DNA from: Lumbricus terrestris
Lineage: Eukaryota; Annelida; Clitellata; Crassiclitellata; Lumbricidae
NCBI GenBank assembly: GCA_949752735.1
Contig: OX457052.1
Location: 13,181,037-13,245,036, forward strand
Length of the DNA: 64,000 bases
Reading direction: 5' to 3'
Below the pieces are notes generated by a model, which saw only the letters and a program-made list of their open reading frames with translations, was not told the origin of the DNA and searched no databases. This document shows, in pieces, positions 1-13,095 of the stretch (the stretch's first letter is position 1; every line of letters begins with the position of its first letter). The position numbers were made by a program, and so were the translations under genes.

Positions 1-1160
1 GATATCGATCGACCTGATGCTATTTATGCGAGGTAGAGTGAGTATTTAATCTAGACGTCTCGGGGAGGGTGTGCAAGTGACGCCCCACCCCCACCCACAA
101 GAATAAAATGTCCCCTCCACAAATATTGAAGAGGTGCGTTGTACATGTAAAGGAAAGAGTCATCCACTGTTTCTGAGAGAACTAAGAAATATAGGATAAA
201 ATCAGATGAAATACTTTAAAAGAGTCATCAGATTAATTATTAGATGGGTCAAACTGTGAGATGGCAAGTTAAAAAAAAACCTTCCGCTGGTCAGCGAAGC
301 GTGCCTCAGATGTTGGTCGAATGGTCGTCCGCCAAACGGTGACTTATCCTCACCTCCCCCTGTCCAAAAGGAACCTGGATCTCCCAGCAAAGCAGGGGAC
401 AAGATTAGACACCGGGTAGCGCGGTGTCCAGTTTTTCAGACTTTTATACACCACAGAAAAACTTTGCATTTTACGTGCAGGCCTATTGCGAACCACTAAA
501 ACTGTTGTATTGTCGTCGAACATTTTTAAGCGTATAATGACTGTACGACTATCAGCGCTGATGACCGCCTTCAGGCGAATGAAAATGTGCGGTAAATTAC
601 AGGCCTAATTGATTCGACTCAGGATTAAACTCTACACGAATTTTATACATGCATAGGCCTATAAATATGCGCATAATAGACAAACCTGAACGCGTTGGAG
701 ACATGAAGCGTATTTATATATAATATAGGGCCTATATTATATAATATATAATTATTATAATATCATATATAACATTTTGTATGTTTATTTAATGTATTAT
801 ATATTATATATTATATATATAAGCGGCCAATGTGTGTTTGCGCGTGTTGTACGTTTAAAGATAGGCTACATATGCAACATAAGCTATTAGGTCAACATAA
901 GCGAATAGAAAGTTTTGTTCTATAGTAGAAGTTTCTTGGCTAAGTAAACAGTGACGTCACACAATTCACACTCAGTGGTCCTAGTCCCAACTGTTTGTTA
1001 ACTAAGATTCGTCAGTTCATGCAGCAAAACTGTGATTAAATAGTTAATTGAAACAATATCAACATTATCCTTTACAATTACACCTATAGAATGATCAGCA
1101 GCATATGACGTCGCCAATATACACGCATTGAGCATGTGCAGACATCCGTCCAAGAAAAAT
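1..1160. other. 3-prime flank of gene 1, no gene seen
   Basis: No convincing coding exon or recognised repeat was found here. At about 715-825 there is an extremely AT-rich, self-complementary TATATAA tract that could fold. This stretch lies downstream of the gene 1 stop codon, so it may contain its 3-prime UTR, but I saw no decisive polyadenylation signal. Confidence 0.4.
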
Positions 1161-1164
1161 AAGG

Positions 1165-1580
1165 ATATGAAAGTATCTCCCAAGATCTGAATTTATCTCC
1201 CAAGACCTGGATTTATCTCCCGAAGATCTTTATCTCCCAAGACCTGGATTTATCTCCCGAAGATCTGAATTTATCTCCCAAGATCTGAATTTATCTCCCA
1301 AGATTTAAATTATCTCTCAAGATCTGAATTTATCCCCAAACATCTGCTTTATCTCCCAAGACCTGAATTTATCTCCCAAGATCTGAATTTATCTCCCAAG
1401 ATCTGAATTTATCTCCCAAGATTTGAATTTATCCCCAAACATCTGCTTTATCTCCCAAGATCTGAATTTATCTCCAAAGATCTGAATATATCTCCAAATA
1501 TCTGAATTTATCTCCCAAGATCTGAATTTATCTCTCAAGATCAGAATTTTATCTCCGAAGATCTGACTTTATCTCCCATC
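1165..1580. repeat. 20-bp minisatellite (ATCTCCCAAGATCTGAATTT)
   Basis: About twenty tandem copies of a roughly 20-bp unit, with variants such as CCCGAAGATC and CCCCAAACATC. The last unit on the right overlaps the end of the gene 1 coding sequence and supplies its stop codon, read on the minus strand at 1571-1569. Confidence 0.9.
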
Positions 1581-1791
1581 GTCATATAGTTCCCCACCGC
1601 CGCTGGCGTCTCCCCCTCGACTGCCCCCATAAGCCTCGCTTCTGTAGTTGTCGTCATCATCCGTCGCGTAGTATCCCTCGCCGCCGGCTCCACTGCCGCT
1701 GCGGAAAGCCTCAATCGCCGAGCACACCTTCGTCATCGTTGGTCGATTTGCAGGGCTCGTCTCCCAGCACGGCTGAATAGCTGTCTCGAAC
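1569..1791 (-). CDS. Gene 1 exon 21: kinase subdomain XI and C-terminal tail
   Basis: Encodes residues 1097-1170. It begins LFETAIQPCW and carries the CW(x5)RPT end of a tyrosine-kinase C-lobe. A Gly/Asp/Tyr-rich tail follows with four tyrosines that could be docking sites (YYATDD, NYRSE, ELYDD). The 3-prime splice site is AACGCAG|GTTC. The stop TAA lies in the first minisatellite unit. Confidence 0.85.
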
Positions 1792-4700
1792 CTGCGTTGA
1801 CGAAACAATAAAAGTAAAGCTTCTGTGCCACTGCTTGGCAGTGCTAGTCCCAATCCTGGATATAGGAGGAGGGTGCTACTAAACATCTTTGTTATGCAAC
1901 AATTCGTTAAACAACAAAAAGCACACAATTTCGCCTAGAACAAGGTAGTCCATACTTCCTAACGTCCTCGCCGTTCATCTGTAGGCTACATAATGCCAGC
2001 TGAGAATTTTTCCGTTATTTTATTTCACAGTCGACTGTAATACATCTTTCCAACCCAACGCTCTCAGGTGGCTCTGGCTAGACTCTAGAGGGACGTCGGT
2101 CTCTTTTCGGTCCCCTAGGTAAGCCGACAACTATGGTCATGGCTGTAGGCCTACTGGTAAAATTTGACTAAGTACACTATGCCAAAAACAATTTTAGGTG
2201 AGTAATACAAGCTGTATACCCGAGTATACCATCGTGTACAACATTGTGTATGGCGCAATTACGGCCTGCGATGAGTTGGTTGCCGAATAAAACATTACGC
2301 CATGTTAAATAACGAAAACATTTAGATTTCAGAATGCTGCATTTGAGCAGGTAACTTTCGTAACGTTGGTATCTACCTGTTAATGAATAGCTGAAGAGCG
2401 CAAACTAGATGAACAATAAATACTCACAATTCTGGAGGACATTCGTCTGGTTTCGTGGGCTTCAGGCCTTTAATGATCAGTCGTTTCGCCTCGTTGCTGT
2501 TTTTGTGCGGATATGGAGTCTCTCCTAAAAGAAATTTTAAAAATATTTAGGTTAAAAGATCATAAATTATTAAAAGCCAACCTCACCTATTCAGCATTTT
2601 TTTCTTGTGTAGGCTACTACGAAAGATTGTAGCTAACCTTCTGCCAGTACTGTAGTCGTCAGTAAACAACTAAACATTGTCCAAACGATTTCCATCAACA
2701 AAATAGAAAATGACATTGTTCATCGCCTAAGGAACCAAAGCATGTATGTATGAGCACTTGTTATAGTGACACTTCAAAGAGACTATTCAGAGGCGCTCCC
2801 GACTACAGCGCGGACACTGAATCGCTATTTCACGCCGAAGCGAATGAGCGATTGCAAGTGAAGGACTTGTTCAAGGTCCCTATACGCGACGACTTGATGT
2901 GGGTTCGAACCCGCAACGTTCCGGCTCCATGCAAGGTATACCCTCACAGCACCCTTCTCACCCACACTTTTATGTGCAAAACGTTACAGATATTTGCGAA
3001 AATTCAGCGCGTTTATGGCCGTTTAGTCGGTTGCTAATCAGACGTTTGTGAGTCAACGAGAAAACGTAAATATTGCATTTTTCCAGGAAACGAGAGGTGG
3101 AACTTCAGAGGAACATTGCTAGTTAGTTCGTCTAGTAACAGTCCTGCACCATGACAACCAAAGCCATTAGATTCGATTAGGCCTAGCTATTATTTGTAGC
3201 TCAATTTTCTTTAGCGTCACTCAAATAATGTATAAAACTGTGGCTAAGCTATACGTCACTTAGGCTATTCGCCTATATTTACCCAATGAGTAGATTTCCC
3301 AAATGGTGATTGCGAATGACCAGGCGTCCGTCTTTTGATTGTAGGTTGGATCGATATCGTTAATTGTGGACAGCGTTTCAGGAGACAACCACTTGACCGG
3401 AACGGCAACCTGTTCGAATAAATAATATAATATTGAGCTCCATTCGATTTATTTATATAGCCTACTAGATCTTTCATTTTAAAGCATAAATCTGGAATAC
3501 AAAATTAATTTATTAGGCTCTTATAACAAGTATAGGTCTATAATATTCATTTACAATAGGCTACTGTCGTTGTTGCTCTTATCCAATGTTTACTTCGCAA
3601 GTACTTTGCGCAGCGCAGTACGGTAGTCGATTAGGAAACACGCTAGGTCTATGATCCGATGACTGTGGCTTTAGAATTAACTTGACTAAACTTGCATCAA
3701 TACCAGTGTAGGCCTATCATATCTAAACGAACGTGTATAAATATATTTAAGACTTTTAAAAGAGCCCCTTCACCTTCGCATCACACTGCACAAACGCGTC
3801 ATTTGACTGCAAATTACCTTAGATAGTACTGCTGTATGCCATTAATCTTAATTTTTCACATTAATTGATAAAATGTGACTTAGGCTTATAGAGATGAACC
3901 GAGTTTGCATGTTCTTCCTGTCAATAGGGCCTACTAATGATCACGCAGCAAAAGATTTTTGCAAGACAGGTAAAACGAGGGCATACCTTCTTCGCCTTAT
4001 CGTCGCTGTCTTCTCTGTTCGGCCCGAACCCGATCAGTTTAGCCACCCATCCGCCGAACTGTTGGGTCAAGAGAACGTTTCTCACGGCCAGACGACGATG
4101 GATGATCTGACAGCAATAGCATACACACATAAATTCATACATGCATACATGCATACATGCATAGATACACTCATGCAACTATGGCTTTATAAATGCATGA
4201 GGTACAAGCGAAACAATGTGTTATGAAGCAAAAGATTCTACAGCAATTATTGTCAAAAAGAACAACAGCATTGTGTCACAATTGTCAAAGAAATAAAAAA
4301 TAACATTGATCACAATTATCCGACACAGTGGCTTGAATTAATTAATTAATTCATTCATTTCGATAATTTATATAGCGCCTCTTCAAAGAAAACTAATCAG
4401 AGGCGCTCTCAGCCCAGCCACGATTGTTTGATTGTAACCTGAAATTTTTTAGTCTATTCTTCTCAACGTCTGTCTAGGTATGCTCGATATAATAATGAAT
4501 TATGAGTCTGCTGTTGCAATTTCAGTAGCCTGCCTATCTCATAATTTGAGGTTGCAGTGTTCGCGAATAAACTGGCATCCGGTGTTTAGCTTTAGAGTAG
4601 CGTTTTAGAAATAAGAAGTTTCAGGTTACAATATTAGGCTACCAGACCTGAATTTGGCTTTCATGCAGTATACAGAACTTAACTAAAGACGGTCAAGGAC

Positions 4701-7700
4701 AGAACTAAGGCCGTAGCTAGTGGCGTTTTGGGTGTTTGAACACCCCCAGAAATGGAAAATGTACAAAATAATATAATGCATTTACTAGGACTAAAGAAAA
4801 AAGACATGAAATAAAATCATGAAAACACCCCGAAACGAAAATTGTACAAAATAATAATAGATCGCATCCCCTAGAAAATAATGGAAAAAACATGAAATTA
4901 GGCGACAAAATAATGGTAAGAAAACCGTTTCTGATTACTATAAAAGGTCATCAGAAATTTTGACGACTAAAAAAGGTCGTCAGAAATTCACCCCCTGAAC
5001 TCAGGTCCTGGCTACGGCCTTGGACAGAACATCATAGCGCTGCATTGCGGACATGGCAACACTCGGTCATTTTTTTCCACTACAGGGAGGAACCGCAGTG
5101 AAGAGCGGAGGGTTTAAATAATACATACATAGATTGAGTTACTTGATGCGTCCTAATATTTATGACTTAGTGTCTACATGAATTGATTCCGACGGTTACG
5201 TATAATATTGCTTTAAATTGACTCGTACATCGTTCGCATGAAGATGTTCAACTCCTCTGGCGATGTTCAGAGTGAAGGTCAACATGCTCTCCAGAACTTC
5301 ACTCGTCACTTTCCTGTTGCTTTTCAGCCAATCCTTCAGCGACATCGAACAATGCTCCAGAATCATTATTGGACCTAAAAGTAGACATCAATTTTTTGGC
5401 AACTTATAATTAATTTTTATAATTATACAGCTCACAGTTCTCACTACTTTGATTTGCAGTATGTTGGCCAATACGCAAAAATTTGCTCTTCCATATTTAT
5501 GTGGCCCAACAAAGTTGTATTCTTGTCGATTTATAAAGGATCTATAGAAGTTTATAACCTGGTGTTGTTATAATATTAAACGTAGGCTATGATTATTGAA
5601 GCAGAACTTTTAGTAATTTAGCCGATGTATGACCAACAGCAACAACGTTTAGCTTACATTGTCAAAGATAAATTCCAATATCGTTGTCAGCTCAATACAG
5701 GTGAATTGAAATCGAAATTGCAAATTACAGTCACTCCGTAATGGCTAAGGTTGCGCGGTATATACATAGACGAGCATTATTTTGATAACGAAAAAACCTA
5801 CCACACTAAAAACCACACTGACTGAATAATAATAGTTCAAGGAACAATAGGCTGGGAACAAAGAAGTCCAGGAATGTTATTACCTCCATTGTTCTCTTCC
5901 TCTGATGCACCCAAGAAGTTGACAAGGTTAGCATGGCGGGGAACCCCGGACAGGAACCGGATCTTTTCCTCCATCAGTCTGACATCTGCGGCGGAAAAAC
6001 CACCTGGAAAGAACAGTAAGCGGTTGAGTTGTAGATAAGATCTGATAAAAACAATGGAATTATTACGCTATAAGGATACCGTTTGAATACTGATTCCAAT
6101 GGAAGATAAATAAAATTAGCAACGATGAGACAAAGGCTTACAATAGAGAGAAGGAGAGAAACAATGCTGAGAAGACAAAGAGAGGTGTAGAAATGATGCC
6201 ATAAACAATTGAACAATGAACATACCAATGCCATTGGGTTAGGAGCGGATATTAAAAAGTGCGCTGTATGTTGCGGCGACATGGAAGCACATACTTCAAT
6301 GAGAATCTTTTGTTTGTGTCAATAACAATTGCAGCTGCTTATTTTTCTGATAGGCTACAATGGGGGCGCGGTGGTGTAGTGGTATGGTCGTCGCCTTGCA
6401 GTCGAATGGTTGCAGGTTCGAATCCACCTCAAGCCGTCGCGTAGGGACCTTGGGCAAGTCATTCACTCGCAATTGCTCAGCGCTTCGGCGGGAAACTCCG
6501 ATTCAGTGTCCGCTCTGTAGTCGGGAGCGCCTCTGAGTAGCGATAGCTTGAAGGGGCACTATAACAAGTGCACATAGGAACAAACAAACAATGACTGATC
6601 GTGTTTCTGATCAACGATTGTGTCAATAAAAAAGAACAAAGGAAAAACAGTAAAGTCTGAAGTAAACCAAAATGAGTTAATTTCCTAGCAGAATAACGTA
6701 CACATGCTCGTGCTTACTTCTAAGCGCCTTAACGGCCACCACTTTTCTTTCGTTTCCATCCAGAAGGAATGCCTTATTGATGACTGCGAAGCGCCCCTCG
6801 TTCGAAATGGTACCGTCCATCTGCAGATTCTTCCGTTGGATGTGCGTCGAGTTGTTGCGAACTGCTTCTGATCCGGTGTAAATGTAATCGTCGTCATCCA
6901 CGTCCTTGCCTTTAGTGCTCGCTCTCTTGAACTTGACGCTGAGCTGAAGAGTGACGAATATCATGCTTATTATCATCATTCATGCATTTTTGAAACGCCT
7001 TTGTTCAATAACGCTTGATAAAATAATGCGCCATAGACCAATGTGTTTAATTGTTATTTAATTATTTCTCGATTTCTGGAGCGCTTCTGATTAGTCACCT
7101 TGAATGGGCGCAATAAAAATCGTCATAATGAATAAATGAATGGAACCAATTAGCGGCAATGGTGTATCACAACAATGTCAGAAAATGCGAGGAAATGGTA
7201 TGGCTTGTTGTGGAAAGATATAGAGAAGCTCTACTAGACGCTGCTAGAGTTCTGAAGATACTGAATAGCGCGGGTAACTTTTAATTAAGAGAGCTAATCT
7301 AATCAGAAGTCGCTTCCAGTTCAAATAAGTCCAGCGAAGATTCAAGAGCAATGAAATTAACCCAGAAATGCTTTTCATTGACACATGCAGCACAAGTCTA
7401 GATTTACCATGTCGTAGTTAGACCTTTTGACTGTCTCGTGAAATGCTGCTTTACATATTTCGTGGATGAACGTGCAGTACGTTGCGAGCACACCATAAAA
7501 TCAGTCTCTTCAACTTGCTCAGTACATTTTTATATCTCCATTTTTTATAGCACTCCTTAAAGCTCGCTACTCAAGGGTGCTTCCGACGCTGCATCGTTCA
7601 CGTCGAAGCTCACAAGCAATAATTGCGAGTGAGGAATTTGATCAAGGTCCCTACGCGGCGGTTTGAGGTAGACTCGAACCTGGAACCCTTCGGTTCCAAG

Positions 7701-10700
7701 GTACCAAACAACAACACTGCAATACCGCGCCCCACAACACTTAATATGTGGTCGTTACCTTCATAGGTTACCACAAAGCCATTCATTCTACGGACTTATA
7801 AAATTATGGCCTCGTTAAAGAAGCTTATGCGGAAGCGCTCCCAGCCCAGCCAATGCAAAGAAAAAGACTTGATAGATTTATGGAACAAGGTTTCAATGGT
7901 CAGATGTAATAACGCAGATTTGAAGGGAGAACCATGCAACATGGATGGTTCGTGTATATACATGTATATATGATTATATCTGTCCACTGATCGCTTACAC
8001 GTACCTTGTTGACCATTCCTGTAAATGCACCGCCAGCTTCGTAGGCGGGATTTTCGTCCTCGTAGCTTTTTGCATTACGGTTTCGTATCGTCTGGCGTAT
8101 GTTGTCTATACGTCTTGGCACTGGTTTCTTGAAGTAGTAGATTCGACAGAGTAGCACAAGGACGATGATCAAGATAACGAGCAGAATAATGCCAAATATG
8201 ACGCCTAAAACAAAACAAAATCGAAATATTAGAAGATTTATTTATGACTTTCAGTTAATAACTACCAGCTTTGATATACTGGTGTGCACAATATGGTAAT
8301 ATTATTATCATCATTAATGATCAAGATAACGAGCAGGATGATGCCAAATATGACGCCTATAATTGATTAAAAACAAACAATTTCCAAATTCTACATGTTA
8401 TCCAATTAGAAGCTTCAATATTAAGTTAATAACCTACCTGTTTGACGGACCTCTGCCATAATATTTACTTGTCATCATCATCATCATCATCATGGACGTA
8501 GTGAAATGCATACTTTATAATATATTTGATAAATAAATACTACTAAATAATAATAATAATAATTATAAATAATAAATAATATTAATTTTTTGAAGGTTAT
8601 TTATTGAGTCTGGTTGTATCAGAGATCGGATCTTTAGACAGTGTATATTCTAAAACAAATAGCCAAGGAACTCAGTCTTAGCAATTGTCGATTTTGACAT
8701 TAAGTAAGCTTAAGCTTATTATTTTGATCTTATGCACTGTATCTTCAAGAACGATTGATTAGTTGATTTAAATGTTGTAAAAAAAGTCATTATGAAGTAG
8801 TAAGGTCATTGCTGTTCTTACCAAAAGCAATTCCAACCTTTGCACCATCGGACAGACCAGCTACAATCACAATAATAATATTCATTATTGAAACAATCCG
8901 GTTACATCGTAAGTTACGCAATGGAAACAATTCACAGGAGGGCAAATGACAGAAGCTATAAATCTTAACTACAGACAGAACAGACAGCCTACAAAGCACG
9001 ACAACACTACATGCCAGCGTGTTATCCAATGCCATACCTGCCCCCGGTTCCCGGACAATTCGTCCCCGGACAATTTGTCCCGGACAATTCGTCCCGGACA
9101 ATTCGTCCCGGACAATTCGTTGCCGGACAATTCGGACCGGACAATTCGGACCCGGACAATTCGGACCGGACAATTCGGACCCGGACAATTCGGACCCGGA
9201 CAATTCGGACCCGGACAATTCGGACCGGACAATTCGGACCGGACAATTCGGACCCGGACAATTCGGACCGGACAATTCGGACCGGACAATTCGGACCGGA
9301 CAATTCGGACCGGACAATTCGGACCCGGACAATTCGTAGCAGCCAACATTAATGAAACTCCAACTTTTAGGCCAGATTTTCATGCTCATCACCATTACCG
9401 TATACAGATGTCGACCGGAGATACTGCTGCGCATTAAAATTCAATTCGAAATTGAAAATTATTTCATTGTTCTCAAAGCAAATGTAGGCCTAAACATAAT
9501 ATAACACGTTACCTCACTTGGCTATGACATTAAAGGTATATTTGGAAAGCAATAGGTTGGCCTACTCCAGAATGGACAAGTCACGCATAGACTTACCTCA
9601 CTTGGCTATGACGTTTTAAGGTAAAGCTTTATCGTAGCGTCTTTTTAATTTTTCCGTTAATAGGCCTAATTTTAAAGGCTTGATTGCGTTTGTGCGAACC
9701 TATATTATATAACTCCGTAACTCAGGTACATGTAAGCCAATGCAGGATATCAAAGTCATTATTCAAATTAATCAATTTTGCGCACTACTGTCTATCAGTT
9801 TGCGTGTATGTCTGTGTATGACTGTCTATTTGCCAATTCGTCTATGCGTCTCCGTCTCCCAATCACATTTTATTATGTACGTCAGCCAATTCACTTTGAA
9901 CTTGTTCTGCAACCAGAATACAGCGCTTTGACCTTTTGGATCTTATAATTATATTTCCCACAATAAGTATCTGAAAAATAGCTCCAAAACCATCACGTTT
10001 AGGAAACTAGTCTTTATGTGGAACCTGCTACGCCTATGAGCTGTCCGGGTCCGAATTGTCCGGGTCCGAATTGTCCGGTCCGAATTGTCCGGGTCCGAAT
10101 TGTCCGGGTCCGAATTGTCCGGGTCCGAATTGTCCGGGTCCGAATTGTCCGGTCCGAATTGTCCGGGTCCGAATTGTCCGGTCCGAATTGTCCGGCGACG
10201 AATTGTCCGGGACGAATTGTCCGGGACGAATTGTCCGGTCCGAATTGTCCGGGGACGAATTGTCCGGACACCCCTGCCCCCCCCCCCATAAAGCATTAAA
10301 AGGCTTTTGGAAGTGGAGATCTTGCACAGGGTCGGATCCAGGGGACCAATCCGGCCATGCCCCCCATTTCAAAAGTGCATAGGACGTCCCCCATTTGGTT
10401 TCAGCAAGCAAAAATCAATGCAGCGTGATAATAAAACTCGAAATTTCTAGAGATTACTTGCAGAGATTAAATCGTCGACTAGATGACTGATGACTAAAAA
10501 AAGAGGTCATCAGTTTTTGCAGAGAAAATATTGGTGTATTTTCCAGACATTTCGACCAAACTACTAAAAAAGTCATCAGATATTTTCTGGCAAAGATCAC
10601 CAAAATGTTTTGCCCACCCCCTTCGAAAATTTCTGTATCCGCCCCTGGTCTTGCATATAGGCCTAATTATAGCGATTCCACTTCATTTCAAAGCCAGCAA

Positions 10701-13029
10701 GGTATGTCAATGAAGGAAAAATAAATCAAAACCATCCTTTAACAGTTTAGTTGAAACATAAAGGGAAAATTTTCTACAGAAGATCTCTCTATTTATTTAT
10801 AATCATGCCTACCTAATTATCCAACATACTTGCTAATTAAGTATTAGTAACCACTTATGCACTATTGCTTGCAAGTGCACATGCACGTGATGTGTGCATC
10901 ATTGACACACATAAATGCATCGTTGCGCATCATTGGCTACATGCATTGTTCCCTAATTGAATGCATACTTTAATCGACAACGACCTAGTTCTGTGGCTGA
11001 GAAATTAGATTCGAACAGCTACATGTAGTTGAAAAACGATGAGTTATGAAGAGTTGATAGCTTGATTTTTTAGCAGCGGCACAAGATGGGATGCAAGTCA
11101 TTCTGTTGGCTGATCCTGTGTCATTCATTAAACGATGCAATCAAATAACCAACTTACAGCTGATCTCAACCGAGTCGATTGGACATACAATGCAAATAGT
11201 TGTTTAATATCTGTTTTGCTTGTTGGTGATTGCAAGCGAAACCGTAGGCAATAAATTCATTTCTAACTAATAAAAAATCATGACATCATGGATGGATGTG
11301 CAACAGCACAAATATGAAGCACTAACAACTTACGTATTATTCGGCAAGGTATTTCGCTGGTCGATAGAAATCCAAGCTGGAAAAGTTAAACAGATGGCAC
11401 CAATTTACTAAATAATTTTGATTTTAAAATCATAAAACGAACGATAATACTTCGAACTGTTATTTTGCTATTGTATCACAAATTGTATAGCTATACTGCG
11501 CAATTGCCGCATAATTTGTGGGGCGCGGTGATGTAGTGGATATGTTCGTCGCCTTGCAGCCGAAGGGTTGCAGGTTCGAATCCACCTCAAAGCTGCCACG
11601 TAGGGACTTTGAACAAGTCCTTCACTCGCAATTGCTCAGCGCTTCGGCGTGAAACTCTGGTGCAGTGTACGCGCTGTAGTCGGGAGCGCCTCTGAGTAGT
11701 GAGCTTGAAGGGGCACTATAACAAGTGCACATACAAGCAAACAAATTAGCTCTATGTTAACTTGAATGGGTTTAAACGATACACTTACGTCGATAGTTTG
11801 TTCGATGGAGCTTCCACCAGCGAGACTCTGGACAGTATATTGAACTTTGAAGTACTGTCCGGAATATCGATCGATATCACAGTTGTTGATCTCAATCGTC
11901 TGAATGTAATCGTAACAAGCTCCTTGCGGAATACAGTAGCAGGTCGTGTCGTTTACATTACACGGTGTGTTTATATCCTGGAAAAAAGACATTCCATGAA
12001 CCAAACTGAAATGCTTTATTATACTGCCATAGCAAAAATATATACAATTATACATTGTACAATGCAAATGCATGCAAGCGCACAGCCATCAATATAAACA
12101 TGCAGATAATTAATTCACTGACCTACCGTATATACAAATGAGACGATTACCAAGAACAATGGTCAAGAACAATGATCAAGAGCAACTTCTGAAAGGCTCT
12201 TGCTGCGAGAAGCGCTTTATAAATGGTCAGATAAGATAAGATAAATGAATACATATAGCATATAAGTGTGCCGATGCATTTATGTGTGGCTATAATGCAC
12301 ACATCATGTGCATGTGCACTTGCAATTAATAATGCATAAGCAGTTACTAATGCTTAATTAGCAAGTATGTTGGATAATTAGGTATGCATGATTATAAATA
12401 AATACAGCGATTACAAACATAATTACATTGCATATTTGCTCTCTTGCTTTTGTATTTGTACTCATAACTTTGGACAGGAACATGATAGAGCAATAAGATC
12501 TGTGTCATTTAAAAGAATAGACTCAATTATTTTAGAAGATACATGACACTCAAATTGTACAAAATGCGAATTAAGCCTGGTTTTGGTCAGATGGGTCACA
12601 TTATGTAGCCTATGTATGTATGAGTTATGTATGCATATCCTGCATGGTGGTGTCTTGCTAGTGGATTGGACAAATCCCGTCTTGAGGGCCTCATGAACAA
12701 ACTTAGACGAGCCGGCTACTTACATCCTGATACACTTACAGCAGAAACTTTAGCGCAAGAAGCTGATAAAGTGCTTTTCAAAGCTGTTCAGGGAAATGAA
12801 CTTCATGTCCTCCGTAACCTCTTTCCACCACAACGTGATCCATTATATAACTGTAGAGAAAGGGCTCACAACTTCATCCTCCCCAAGAAAGACTCGTTAA
12901 ACTTTATCCCAAGAATGCTATTCAAAAACATATACTAACTATTTTGACCATAAGCTTTAAGCAGCCAGACTGTTAATTTTGCTAATGTAAACCTACAGCG
13001 TTCTGTCTATTGTTTATTGAATTAAACGA

Positions 13030-13095
<66 letters not shown>

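Noticed and set aside
6362..6440. tRNA gene
   Set aside because: The A and B boxes belong to the head of a SINE repeated several times here, with no proper acceptor stem.
8790..10299. Long overlapping reading frames on both strands reading RTIRTGQFGPDNS or ELSGPNCPG repeats
   Set aside because: They are translations of the 14-15 bp minisatellite arrays in several frames; the repeat keeps many frames open and no start or homology supports a protein.
11762..12097. Plus-strand 111-codon frame opposite gene 1 exon 11
   Set aside because: Antisense of a splice-supported exon conserved in gene 2.
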